Shown piece by piece: positions 25,701 to 37,577 of a DNA stretch of 64,000 nt (positions are counted from its first letter, which is position 1; the number at the start of each line of letters is the position of its first letter). The stretch comes from Acanthornis magna (lineage: Eukaryota; Chordata; Aves; Passeriformes; Acanthizidae). Position numbers and translations under genes: made by a program. Below the pieces are notes generated by a model. That model was not told the DNA's origin. It did no database searches and saw only the letters and a program-made list of their open reading frames with translations. The stretch covers positions 15,763,501-15,827,500 of the forward strand of contig JAWUZG010000029.1 in NCBI GenBank assembly GCA_036785705.1, given 5' to 3'.

Positions 25701-27148
25701 AAGTGCCATATAATTTCAGTAAACAGGAGTGCAATAGCAGAGCCAGTCTTTCAGAAAATGCACAGAGTGTTGATAGTCAAAATCATCTCACCATGGTTTA
25801 AAAGCTGCCCCTCCTTTCAGCTGCTGTAACTCTGGGAAGGTGGGAGATGAGTGCGAGCAGTGTGACTCAGATCATAGTGGAAAGGTTTATACTCATTGGT
25901 GACACAGCTCCAGATTATGCAGGGCTTGGAAAAACATGGCAGCCCGGAGTTGCGTAGGGTTTTCTGCAGGTGTATTTCCCAGCTAGCTTGTCACTCCTGC
26001 CCCTTGCAAGTGTGTCTGGATGAACAGTCTGTGATGCTGCATCACTGTCCTGGATTTCCCTCTGGCATGGGAAGGCCAGAAGGGGGTAAGTTTTCTGCAA
26101 ATATTCCTCCTCCGGGAGTTCAGGTGCTGCTGAACTTCCAGCTGCTGCAGCATCTGCTCCCCCATGCAGAGCCCTCTTGGTGCTAACTCTACGCTTCTCT
26201 TTTTTGTCCTCGGACAACTTGAGGAGTCGCAGCAGCCTGCACTTAATAGAGCAACGAGCGTAATTTCAGTACTAAAAAAACTAAACTTGTAACTAAAGCA
26301 GTTCAGGGTCCTTTCCCTGACTTTCTTTGCCTACCTCACAGAGAGAAAAAGTATTCCATATAAATAGAAGGTAAATGACTTGATGAACTCCCACATAACA
26401 TGCAGGAATTCTGCTGTCATAAAATATAGGACTATGATGAGTGTAAGGATGACTGAGGCAATTTGTGCAGTCAGAATGCTGCTCTGTTGTCACCAGCATT
26501 ACAGCTATTAAGCTTAAATACATGTGAGATGTCTTGTCATATTCCATCACTGGACTGTGACTAGTTGACTCTGGAGAATAGCACTGGGCACATGATGTTG
26601 AAGGGTAGTGTCATGCTTACAAACTGATCCCAATAGTAGCACCTTTCACTGTGGTTTACATTCAATACATTCCGTATTTCCATTTTTCTCATCTTCTCCT
26701 TGAAGGTTTTGGTAATTCTGTTTCATCCAATTCTCTGTGTCTAAGGTGAGACTGGCAGCTGCAGTTCTGCCGGTGTTCATCTGTCCTTATACCTGTTTCC
26801 AGGGGACCCATTAAAAGCTAGTAAAATTTTCCTGACTCTGGACTTGTTAGAAGAAGAGAGACAGCTCAAGATGTCTTAAAGCAGGGTCTTGCTGGACACA
26901 GTCACTGTCCTCTCTCTTCCTTGGAGTTACTTTCTGTGGACAGGTAGACTGTCAGCTGCAGAGACTTGCTGCCTTGCTGCCATTAATTGCATCCCACCTG
27001 GCACTCAGCTCTTTGCCATTTAATGTTTCCAATTTTGACAAGATTAGACTGTCTTATATGTGTATAGTGGATTTTTAAGGGCAAAATTATGTCTATATGT
27101 GTGTCCATATGATCAACTTTCACTGGATCTTTTGAAAGAGTCATTTCC

Positions 27149-27153
27149 AGTTT
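27149..27153. repeat. Target-site duplication, left copy
   Basis: The pentamer agttt directly precedes the LTR terminus tgtttcag and is repeated exactly at 27987-27991. A 5-bp duplication is typical of ERVL-type integrations. Confidence 0.85.
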
Positions 27154-27986
27154 TGTTTCAGTTTAGAGACAAGTTTTGGGAGAAAACACTATGGAATGAG
27201 TGTTTCCTCTAAGAAAAGGAGTTTTAGCAATCCCTTCCTGCCGATATGAAATAGATATTCGCCGGTGAAAGTGGAAAAAAAAAATTGACAAAGTGCCCAC
27301 ATAACACAAAAGAAATTAATAACTGTTAGATATTCAACCTTCAGAACCTTATCCACACACATACACACACACACACCCACAGCAGAGCAAACAAACCCAA
27401 AAATGCCAGGGGAAGGGAAAAACTCCACCGGCCAAGTGCTAGGGAAAAACAAAATGGCCGACGGCTTTGTCTCCTGTGAGGGAAGAAGAGTCCACACAGC
27501 AGGTCAGGGACAGAGAAAAAACAGATGGGAACCTGCGGAACTCCGATGTTGTTGGTCTCCTCTTCGCTGCAGATGAAACTGGTGGATTTTAAAGTCCCTT
27601 CTTTCACTGGCTCAGCTTTTCCCGAGGTCTGGCCGAGATGGGGTGTCCCCACGGTTTCCCCGCCGGTCAGCGCCGGGTGGCCCCTGCCAATGGTACAATC
27701 TCCGACAAGAGCTGAGCCGAAGAGTTCCAGAAGAAACCACCGAAGCTGCCGAAGGATTACTGTTGCAGTCCAGGGAAAAACTTCTTGCCTCAGGTAACAC
27801 CAACCGAGCTAGCTCAGAGCAACAGTGGCACATGGAGCATGCCGCAAGTGAGGGCTCGAAGAAAGCCTGCGGAGCTCCCCCGGCACCCGCCCTGCCCTCG
27901 GACTCAGCTTAAAGCGACCGGACCCATTTCTGGGCATAAAGAAGGCGATCAGGAGTAGAGTGTCACCATAAAATCACCCCAAAACA
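27154..27986. mobile_element. Solo LTR, copy 2 of an ~840-bp family, with intact TSD
   Basis: This 833-bp element begins tgtttcagtttagag and ends accccaaaaca, giving TG...CA termini. A perfect 5-bp duplication (agttt) flanks it. It is collinear with copy 1 at 12482-13334. The right half (about 27600-27930) is rich in CpG, where copy 1 more often shows decayed forms, so this copy is younger. A (CA)n microsatellite lies inside at 27354-27380. No gag, pol or env sequence adjoins it, so it is a solo LTR. A 5-bp duplication suggests the ERVL class. Possible polyadenylation-like cataaa lies at about 27934, but the transcription direction is not decided. The frames of about 60-100 codons across it are not domain-bearing. 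Confidence 0.88.
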
Positions 27987-27991
27987 AGTTT
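27987..27991. repeat. Target-site duplication, right copy
   Basis: The agttt pentamer directly follows the terminal aaaaca of the LTR and matches 27149-27153 exactly. Confidence 0.85.
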
Positions 27992-30900
27992 CTAGGTTTG
28001 AATGCTTTACGTGTGTGCAACTGGAAAACAAGCTCTATGAGACAATATTCTAAAATGTAGCATAACCTGATGCACTTCCAGAGATTAGTTTTATGTCTTG
28101 GGTCTACCACTAAAATCAGGTGATCGTTGTAAGAATGTCCATAAATCCTTCAATCCTAAATCCCAAACGAATCCTATTAACCATAATGGAAAGTTCAAAA
28201 AGAGCACAGCAGGAAAATATTAAGCAAGGTAGCATCCAGTCTAAATGATGATGAATTTTCGTTAATCTCACTTGCCCTTCGTACTTGAATTTGTCACATT
28301 TATAAACATAGCCTTTGTAGACTTTAGTCAGTTTTAATTGAAAGCCAAAGACAGTAAAGTACATTTCGTACATTTTTAAATATGTTCCTTAAAGAAATTG
28401 ATTTTTCTTAATGACCCTTTTTTATTTCCTATGATAATGTAGCAAATATGAATCTATGGTTTAAAAAAGCCATTGTAGGGGGTGGACTGCAAGGTGAACT
28501 GTATGTCTTCAAAATGACCTATTTTCAGAAACCACTTGGCAATTTGTCAGGATGAGAGATTTAACTAACCGAGACCCAATTTTAAAATAACTGTGTAAAT
28601 GACATTATTTGAATCTCTTTTGAAGACAGGTAAAGCAAACTTCAGAGCATGCTGCAAGAATCTGATGTCCTCCCAGCCACCTAAAATAAATTACCTTTAG
28701 TCTCTATGGTAAAATCATGTAAATCCGAACAGTTTGTACAGCAATCAATCAACAGTTCCCTATTGCCAAGTGAAGTGGCATATTTCTGCCATTGATGCAT
28801 GGCTGATTGGAGGAAGACAGGCTTTAAAGCAAGGAGCAAGATTAGGATCAGTTGAGACAACCGTTACCTACTTTGACTCTGAAAGTAAGTTAGTCTTTTT
28901 TAGGGCTGCAGGATCTTGATAGTCTGTACTGTCAAGCTGTCCTTGGGAGCTTTTCATCTGGTCTTCAGAATGACCAAGAGTTCCCTGCACTGCTTCCGCT
29001 CCTCTGCTCGTATGAGACATAGATGACTGGTTTCAGGTGCTATCTCTTTGAAATACTATGCTGAACACTAGTCCAAAGTGACATCATTCTCTAAGAGTAG
29101 GCAAAGTTTGGGACTGTTCAGAGAAACAGGCTTGATATCATATTGTAGACCTTGGAACATGAGAAATAACAGCTGCATATGTGTATCAGGTGAAATACAT
29201 CAGATATTATATGGGTATATGGAGAAGGAGAGAATTGGCCTAAAGCACCTAGGATAATTTTCCTCAAAAGTAAATCAAATAAATGTAGGATGATGAAAAA
29301 TTTGCAGCCCTTAAAACATCATTCTTCATAAAATTTCACTCATTCTTACATGAGCATGAGACTGTGCAGCAAAACTCAAGTTTGTACAAGTGGGCCATAG
29401 CATAGCACACTTGCAAGTGATGATTAGGAGTCACTGATCCTCAAACCCATTAGCATCACATGGTTGGTTGCCATCAGAATTGGCTTCAGGATCCGACAAT
29501 GGTCTTATATTTCCATGCATTGATCTCTTTGATGCTTTTGTACAAAATGTCTTTACATAAAACGGGAGTTTCAGGGTATGGCAGGTTTCGTGCTGAGGCA
29601 TACACATGGCTTTTCCCACTGATTAAAGCACTTTGACTGAAGATTTTTAGGATTCAGTCCTTAAAAGGGAGAGTAGAAAGGAGGGAAAAAATCCAAACCA
29701 ACAAGTACAAAACCTTGCCCCTTTCTGTTGGGGAGCAAGATAAACCAGAAATAACAGGCAGGGCAGTAAAATATAGCGTTTTTAAATTGCTGTCCTCTCA
29801 TTTGGCACAGATAACATTGTTCTAAGTATTGCTGAACAGTGTTTGATCAGCATCAAGGCCTTCTCTGCTTCTTACTCTGCCCTGTTCCCACCCTATCCAC
29901 TGAAGAGGTTGGGAGTGGGCAAGAGGCTGGGAGGGCATGCAACCAGGCAGATGTCCCAAACTGACCAAAAAGCTTCTTCATGCTGTGATGCATCATGCTC
30001 AGAAATAAAATTGGGGGGAGGATAGGTTAGGGAATTTTGCTCGTGGTCTGAGTGAGCATTAGTCCCTCCATGGGAGGAGGTGAGTGAGCTCTGTCACGTC
30101 TTATGTTGTTCCTTTGTTCTTTCATGTCTCATTTGCTCTTTAAACTATTCTTATCTTGATCCATAAGTCTTCTCTTACTCTTCATTTTCTCCTGCTGCCT
30201 CACTGGGCATGAGGGAGGAAATGGAGTTAGAGTGGTGTGGTGCTTAGCTGCCCACTGGAGTTAATGCCCAATACCTTACCTTGTTTCCTATGCCTTTTTG
30301 ACTCCTTATAAACATGTTTTCTCTTTGGTTTTAAATTAATACCTTAATCTGGCTAGAGATTAGGATGTTTATAAAATACCTGACTAATGAAATTTCATCG
30401 ACACATCTGTGGCAGTTTGAAACAAAGATGTCTCTTCAGGCCTGCAGCACCAATACTTTCCCTTAGATAACTCAGAATGTAAAACATAATTTTACTTTAC
30501 TACATAGGCTGATGTAGGAACCGGACATTTTAGGGATCAGTAAATGAGAAGCAACTTCTTGTGACTCTGATTAGCTCAGGTTCTAGAAAGAAGGGAAGAT
30601 TCAGTTCCTGGATCAGCTTGTGACTGGCTCTTCTGTTTGTTCTTGGTTTTGTTTTGTTTTGTGTTGTTTTGTTTTTTTATCATCTAGAAGAGATTAACTG
30701 GCACTGAACAGCACATTGCAGTGTGGTTAATGATGACTTTCAGAAGTATTTTTTTGACTTTTCTAATCTGCTGCAGCTGCTGCAAAGTAGCTTTAGGTTT
30801 TCCCTTAATGGACAGCAGATTTTGAAAGAGGCATACTTCTAACTATTAAATAATATTCTGTTATAAAGCTCTGCATAACCTCATCTTTTCAGGATTTTTG

Positions 30901-33900
30901 AGTGGTCCAGTGCTCTCAGTATGAACATATTAGGGCCACAAATGTCCTGTGATTCCTTATAAGAGTGAAAATCAGTCTGGCTTATGTGCAGTAACTCCTG
31001 CAGGAGTCTATGCAAAGCTCATCTATTCAGCATGAAGCCATGCAAGACTTGCAAACTTCCCAGGAGTACGTGAAGGGTTTACTTCTGTTGAAAAATGCTA
31101 TGAAACTTCCAGTGTCTGACAGAATTACTAAACATGTTGAAGTCCTGTGGAGTATGAGGCTCTACCACAGGTTCTAGGCATAGAAAATGGGATTGGAGAA
31201 CTGGCTCTGACTAGTCCTTTTCTCAGCTACATCCCAGTCACTGTTTTATTTCTGGGCCTACCAGCACCCACAAATTGTAACATCTTGGCTTAAAAGAAAA
31301 TAAATAAAACTGGATCAGCTCTTTAGAAATTTCCCTGCAATCTTCCTAAGTATTCAACAGCATTAGTTTGAGTTGCCATGTAATAAAACCTATTCTGTAG
31401 TCAAACCTGAGCAATGGCAAATGAACAGTAAAGGCAGTCTACAGACATGAAGTTGATCAGATATTTTGCACTGTCCTAAGCAGAAACAGTTAAAAGACAA
31501 ATGGTGAGCATTACTACTCATAAAGTACAGAGTCCATATGTATGTAGGTGAAAGCCTTTGAAAATAAATTTCAGAAGCCAGGGCTGCTGTTCATGGTACC
31601 CAAAGACAGCCTAAGTAACTTCAATACGTAACTAGATAGATTTAAATCCAGACTGTTGTAAAACAGTAAAAGGAAGGTATTTTGGACCTATTTATTCTTA
31701 TTTATGCATTGTACTTATAAATTTGTAATGGAAATAGAGGAGGTCAGACATTATATTGCTGTAAGATGACACTAAACAAATAAAATAGCTAGAGATTGGC
31801 AATTAGTGTGTAAGAACAGTTATTGGAGAAACAATTAGATATAAAGCATGCTATGGCAGATCCTCCATTCTAGAATGTCTTGCTTAATTGCTTTGTCTCG
31901 AATATTGAAAACTCTGCTGGTGCTATTGCTGAGGAAAAAAAAATCTGATAAACAGGATTTATACACCCTCACATGTATTTGTTTTGAATGGTGTGAATGA
32001 GCAGCAGAAAGGATTGCACCTAATTTTTCTGTGTTCAAGGATATACTTATAGCTCAAGAAAAAGTACAGACTAGATTAAATGGCAGGCTCCTTTATCATG
32101 AAAATTCAAAAGCTAATTCTGGTGTTCTCGTAAATATGTTTCTGAATGTGTAAAATAGGTGATTTCTAATTGGGGACAAAAAGAAAGTAATAGAGCCCAA
32201 TACTGTTTTGATCAGTTATAGCTGATGTGGTTTGCAGTATTTTCTCTGTGAAGTGTTTGCAATATGCTTTAGTCATGTTGAAGTATTGCAGTTTTGACCT
32301 GTTTCGATTTCTTATTTCATTGTAGCATCTTATTTTAAAGCCCAGATTCTGCAGGGTAACAAGATTAGTCTTCTGCACTGCAAGAGTGAGCTAAGAATGA
32401 TTGAAGACAAACCTGGCATAGTGTTAAAGTGCTTTCTAGTTATGTCTTGGACAGCATTGCAAGCTGGAAGTATTTCTCCATAAGAGTAGGGCTACAATAA
32501 CATGACATTGCTCCAGAGTTAGTGCAGTTATCCATACAGAGTGCAGCACTATGCTGTGTTGACAGATTTATTCACAGCTTTGAACACACTTCATCTGAAC
32601 TTGCCCATGCCTCTTTTTATGTTCCCTTGCAAACTAATCTTTAATGCTCAAAGGAGCAGGAGGTGAAAATGCCAGCAGTTGTGGCCAGACTTTCTGGAAG
32701 TAGATGCAAACAGCAGCCTTACTGTGGTGTAACCATGCTGTGCTGCATGGTTTTGATACCTGCAATGGCAGTGTGACCTGTGAATGCTTGAAAGTCATCA
32801 CACACCTGCTTACACCTGCACTATGTACAGTGCCCTATATGTACCTGGCTGCTGCTACACTCAAAGCTCCCTTGACTGAGATTAGGGACCTTCAAGTTGT
32901 ATGACAGGCTGCCTCATGCCTTATGTAGGTGCAGAGCAGAGGGAGCTTCACAGAAGTAATTTAAGATAGTCTGTTCGATGGGTTTTTTCTTCAGTTATTC
33001 AATTTGATCATGGATCAGAACAGCTCCATGTAAAACTGTTTTGGGGTTTTTTGCCAGGTTCTTGATTACATACAGCCTTTGGGATGACTCTTGAACAGTC
33101 ATCCATCACAACAGAACAGCTTCTTACTAGAGAGGTGATGAACATGTCATAGTGGTTAATCTCTTCATATCTGGTAGGCAGTTCTCCTAGTGCCCTTGCT
33201 GGGGTGCACTGGAGAAAATGAGATTTATGCCCATGTCACTCTTATGTAATTATAATGCAAATCCTTAGGAGCTTTGGCCAATGCACATTGCAGTAAGGCT
33301 GCTGCAGCTTCTGTCTGAAAGGCTCTGGTAGAGTGGGCTTGGCTAGAATTTCCTGACAGGCTTAATTATGTATAATGTCACTCGTGCTGTTTACAGAACA
33401 TAGCATGGGGTGATAGTTATTGCTTTTGAGAAGAGTGCAATCTTTTCTGAAGTAATTTTTAAATATGATTCATGTGGAAAATTGGCATTTGCAGGCTTTG
33501 TACTTAGACTTCCTATCCCTAGGAGCCTTTCATTTGGTTGTGTTTTAGAAGTACGTATTTTAGGCAGTAATAGGAAAGGAGGGTGAAGGGAAAATAAACA
33601 GAAATAAGTTCGTTTCTGAGAATAACAGTAGGCCCAGGGAAAGTTGTTTTTTGGTATCTGAATCATTGTACCTTTACATTGATGACTCTACTACTTTCTC
33701 TGGCTACTTCCATTTAGCACAGACAGGAATTCCAGCCTTAGAGTGACACCATTGACAACCTGATCGCATTCATGCAAATGCTTTGCTATCAGTTCTCTCA
33801 TCTTTTTTGTCTCTCATCTTTCCATGCGCAAAAAACACATTGGATAAGATATATTGAAATTCATAGGAGTCTTCTAGTGCAGATTTAGGGTCTGCAAGGA

Positions 33901-34264
33901 TTTTTCCTGTGGCCAGATTTGTGAGTCCACTGGTTATGGGTCTGTGACATGAGATCAGAACATTCTTATATGAATCTGACTCAGAAGGCCTAAATTAAAA
34001 ACATTCTCTTGTTATTTCAATAAAACTTGCATTTTCCAGAACAAAAACATGTTCTTCAACATTATCCGATGCTTCACAAAAACTCCCATCTCAAACACCA
34101 TCCATATTTCATCCTTTTAACTAATTCCAGGTATTTTATCCAATATGAGGTCCATAGCATCTGGTTTAAACAATCTAAATACACTTGAAAACTTGTGTAA
34201 TAAGAGCTAAAATGAAATCATATGAATGAATAATAAAAAATATAAAGTGAAGGCTGGAGTACAT
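27992..34264. other. Gene-free AT-rich stretch
   Basis: About 6.3 kb of unique sequence with no recognisable exon, RNA or transposon apart from the (TTTTG)n run at 30631-30678. An exact octamer motif atgcaaat lies at 33255-33262. Open frames are under about 95 codons and lack domains. Confidence 0.45.
30631..30678. repeat. (TTTTG)n simple repeat
   Basis: A T-rich stretch is built of imperfect ttttg units: ggttttgttttgttttgtg, then ttgttttgttttttt. It is a low-complexity pentanucleotide repeat common in vertebrate genomes. Confidence 0.85.
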
Positions 34265-34450
34265 CTATAGATATTGTGCAGTTCAGCACTCTCTTAAAAG
34301 CAAGATCTTAGAGTCTTTAACCCAGAACTCCATCAGGCTGTGTCCTAAATATTTTCAGTGAAGGAGACTCCTCTTATCAGGTCAACCTGTTCCCAGGTTT
34401 AACTAGATTCAATGAAGAATTTTCTTCAGAACTGTGTCTGAGGCAAAATA
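34265..34450 (-). mobile_element. Old CR1 fragment, antisense
   Basis: Recognisable by order rather than identity: ggctgtgtcctaaatatttt, cagtgaaggagactcctctt, then tcaggtcaacctgttcccag. These correspond to the CR1 antisense phrases for tgtccag-tgaatatctcca, agtgatggagactccac and gggcaacctgttccag. The copy is heavily mutated and both ends are uncertain. Confidence 0.6.
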
Positions 34451-36535
34451 TAATACTGGCTTAAAAAATCTGTGAGTGGAGAGATTTTGCAGACTCATTT
34501 TCTAAAACTTTGTTGGTTCACCTTGCTGTATATTAAATACAAAATGCATGTTGTAAACATTATAGTCGAGATAATTAATGTTACAGAGAGGACAAGGGAT
34601 GCCAGCTGTTCAGTCAAAACTTACTGTTGTGGTTCTTGATATAAAACCTAGATACTTTAGTTCTTGATATTTGAACCAAAATTTCCTATTTTTTAGGAGG
34701 CAGCTGTTGTTAGAGGATGATCCCTTGCTTAAGGATCCCACCTGCATGGACCTTCAGAAATCTTGGACAATGAGGATTAACTTTCCCTGATTTTTCCATT
34801 GTCTGGTAGGAATGTTTTTCCCTTGTCTGGTAGGAATGTGCCTGTTCACGAGGGTTTACGAGAAAAAGGAATGGCACAAGAGGTGCTGCAGCCTAGTTGC
34901 TGTCCTCCTGCTTTGTGATGCAGGATCTTCTGCTGATGACACACCTGTCTGTGGCCTTACCAGAATATAGATCTTCTGCTCTTCATAGTAACTAACAACC
35001 ATCAGCCTTACTCCTGAGAGCAGTATTTCAGGAATTGTCTTCTCTTTATCCAAACAGACTATTTTTTTAACCTTTGTCATGCTGTTTCTTCAGGTACTTG
35101 TAAAAACACGTGCTCTGCTGTTCATATTTAATTTGTACAAATCTTAATATTTCCATGGAAAACATCTACAATTCAAACTTGCCCCCAAGTATGTGCCATG
35201 AGCTTCTTACACACCCATGTTTCTTTGACTCGTACATGTATCCATTAACAAGAATTTTGAGCAGTGGAAGACAGTAGTGCCAATGATTTACTGCCACTCC
35301 TTCTTGTTTGAAACTGTCCGCAAACCTCAGGAAAAAGAAATTCAAATATCCTTGTTTGTTTTAGAGGAAATCAATTACACATGACTTGAGGGAAAACTGT
35401 TCTAAATCATATCTGCAATTACTCTCTGTTTTGGAGGAGACATTTCCTCTCCACTCAGCTATTTCTAACATAAGAAGCTATGGTAGAAATAGTCATATTA
35501 AGATATTTTTATTTAACTTCCTTAATCCCATGGTGCTATGAAACTGCTGCTTTTTCTGTCGTTGACATATCACTCCTTTCAAAAATTTGCCTAAGCGCTG
35601 TAATTATTTCAAACTTCTCTTCTGACAATTGTTTAGAACAGGTTCTGAGGATAAAACAATGTTTTTAATTAGGTCGAACATTAGTTTGAATCCACAATGC
35701 TTGAAAATAGGAAATGCTACTTGCCGTTATTAAACCAAGGAACCCTGCTTCAAAGTCATCGAAAATTTTCAAAATGTAGGAGGTAGGTCACTGTTTGCCT
35801 TGAAGAACAGACTAATCATGAAGACTATATTCTTATGACTCTTCTCAGAAAAAGTACTGTGTGGCCTTTCAGCACTGCTAAATAAAAAGTAGTATTATTT
35901 CTCACACTGGGAAACAGTTTTTTTTAATAGAAAACACTATTATCAAGCCAATTACATAAATCTGCTGAAGTATGATACCGAATAAAATCTTTTTAAACTA
36001 TTTTATACAAAGGACCATATTCTGCTGAAAATTATTGTTCTCCTGCAGGCCAACCTTCCATGGAAGCCGGTGGGTGTCTGTTGGATAAGTACTGTAATAT
36101 GTAGGCTGAGCTGTTCTGAATTGAAGTGTAAAGACACTTCAGATCTAACACTAGTTAGCAAACTAAATGGATTTTAAATATCCTCATTGGTGAGGGTGGA
36201 AACTGAAGGCATGAATGCTTCTCTAATAAATCATTGTATGTCATCTGTCTTCTGTAACAACCTTGTGAAAATTCCAGCTGTAAAATACCTGCTTATACAG
36301 CTTGGTCAGCACTGTATACAGGCTGAAGTGTTTTCCCTTGCTTCTACTGTTATTGTTACAGGATGGAATCCTTGACCTTCTACAAGTGTCAAATCTGCAT
36401 TGCTGAGACATGCATAAGAATTACTTTCTCCCTGTTTTTAAGACTCTGAAAAAAGGGAGTGGAGTTCAGATTTTTCTATGCCTTGCCTAAAGAAATCCTC
36501 AGGCTTCTTCTTTAAATTAGAAAGTTAATGCAGAA
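34451..36535. other. Gene-free AT-rich stretch
   Basis: Unique sequence without a recognised gene. It contains the 24-bp tandem duplication at 34791-34838. Open frames are short and lack domains. Confidence 0.5.
34791..34838. repeat. 24-bp tandem duplication
   Basis: Two consecutive units, 34791-34814 and 34815-34838, each read tttttcc followed by ttgtctggtaggaatg and differ at a single base. This is a recent local duplication. Confidence 0.92.
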
Positions 36536-36540
36536 GGAAG
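36536..36540. repeat. Target-site duplication, left copy
   Basis: The pentamer ggaag lies directly before the LTR terminus tgtcctgg and is repeated at 36986-36990. Confidence 0.85.
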
Positions 36541-36985
36541 TGTCCTGGTTCCAGCTAGGACAGGGTTAATTTTTGCAGTAGGCAAGAGGGGGCATGGCTA
36601 AGACCTGGAGGTTATTCTATACCTCCTCACATCATTTTCCAGGGACAGGGGAAGGGGTCTTTTCTTGGTTGGGGTAGCATGGCAGTGGTTCAGGTATTCC
36701 CAGTTTCCACATGGTGAGCATTCACGTGTGAATTGTTACCTCTCTTGTACCCTCTGTTATTAATATTGTTGCTGTTACTGTTTGTTTCCTTATTTCATTG
36801 CTGTTTCCTGTAAATTTTTCTTGTCTCAACCCGTGACCTTTACCTTTTGTTCCTCCAATTCTCCTCTCCAGCCTGCCGCAGGGGGAGAAGGAGAGGAAGC
36901 AGGGAGTGAGTGAGTGACCAGCACATGGTTTGGAGAGTTTCAGTGGGAACACTAAATTGGGGAATACCATTCCTAAACCACGACA
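36541..36985 (+). mobile_element. Solo LTR, avian ERVL-type (tgtcctggtt...aaaccacgaca)
   Basis: This 445-bp LTR has the well-known avian start tgtcctggttccagctagga cagggttaat and the end aaaccacgaca, so its termini are TG...CA. A perfect 5-bp duplication (ggaag) flanks it, consistent with an ERVL-type integration. Internal landmarks are a T-rich ctgttattaatattgttgct block, then gtctcaacccgtgacctttacc, and a G-rich cctgccgcagggggagaagg. The orientation given follows the usual consensus. No internal retroviral region adjoins it, so the provirus was lost by LTR-LTR recombination. An older relative lies antisense at 7569-7982. The 102-codon minus-strand frame across 36722-37030 is a by-product. 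Confidence 0.92.
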
Positions 36986-36990
36986 GGAAG
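36986..36990. repeat. Target-site duplication, right copy
   Basis: The ggaag pentamer directly follows the terminal cgaca of the LTR and matches 36536-36540 exactly. Confidence 0.85.
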
Positions 36991-37297
36991 GAATCCAGTA
37001 TTTTTGTGGGCTGAATGCCTCTCTGTTCATCCCTCAGTATGAATTAAAGCTATCTGAGTCTGCATAGCCTGCTTCATCTCTTCTCTGATTAAACTGACAT
37101 TACTTCAAAGCTGCTTTGCCTTCATACCTAATAAGGGGAGTGAATTCATCCTGAAACTGTTTTTGGAGAAGAATTCAAGCTGCCCATTATATGTCAATGT
37201 AGATGGCATGGTTGACCAACAGTTCTGTAAGTCAACAGAAATTTAAGAGCTAATTATTCCTCAAAATTATTCCTAATTATTAGCCTCAAAAATTCAA

Positions 37298-37329
37298 CCA
37301 GAAGCTTCTGGCACACCAGAAGCTTCCAG
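37298..37329. repeat. Doubled gaagcttc dyad, heat-shock-element-like
   Basis: A 14-bp palindrome ccagaagcttctgg (37298-37311) is followed by a second ccagaagcttcc at 37316-37327, with starts 18 bases apart. Each contains the inverted GAA-nn-TTC arrangement that heat shock factor recognises, but a strong element normally has three or more contiguous GAA/TTC units and here the two pairs are separated. It could equally be a short tandem duplication. No nearby gene is recognised. Confidence 0.5.
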
Positions 37330-37556
37330 TAAAAGCCTTAAAAGAGAACAGCAGCATCTCCCTCCTCATATTTTCCACCTCCCACCATACTGCCTATAGA
37401 TTTTGAAGTGGGTTTTGTTAGGTTATTGCACTTTGTTCCCCCTGTGTTTTTCCAAGGCTTCTGTGCCTGAATTGGCTTCTACAGGAAAGTAAAGAATGTT
37501 CTGCTCAGACAAATGCCATCAGGAGTCTCCTGAAGAACAACATTATAAAGCTGGGG

Positions 37557-37577
37557 AAGGCTGGGTAACCCAGCCTT
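37557..37577. repeat. Perfect 21-bp palindrome
   Basis: Two 10-base arms (aaggctgggt and acccagcctt) surround a single central a. An AT-rich cattataaag lies just upstream at about 37541. The arrangement might mark a dimer-binding site or a small hairpin. Function is unknown. Confidence 0.75.

Larger units (their letters stand above)
13642..27148. other. Long gene-free stretch
   Basis: About 13.5 kb without a recognisable gene or large transposon. Small items inside are A14 at 15278-15291, tandem duplications at 15085-15149 and 19754-19789, a 20-bp palindrome at 18864-18883, a motif cluster near 16915-17060 and a CpG-bearing patch at 25850-26270. Open frames of up to 118 codons (24867-25223, plus strand) have no known domains and overlap frames on the other strand. 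Exons of fewer than about 50 codons could be missed. Confidence 0.45.

Noticed and set aside
12482..27986. The two same-orientation LTRs as the ends of one very long provirus
   Set aside because: Copy 2 has its own perfect 5-bp duplication on both sides, the DNA between shows no gag, pol or env, and the copies differ in age. They are independent insertions.
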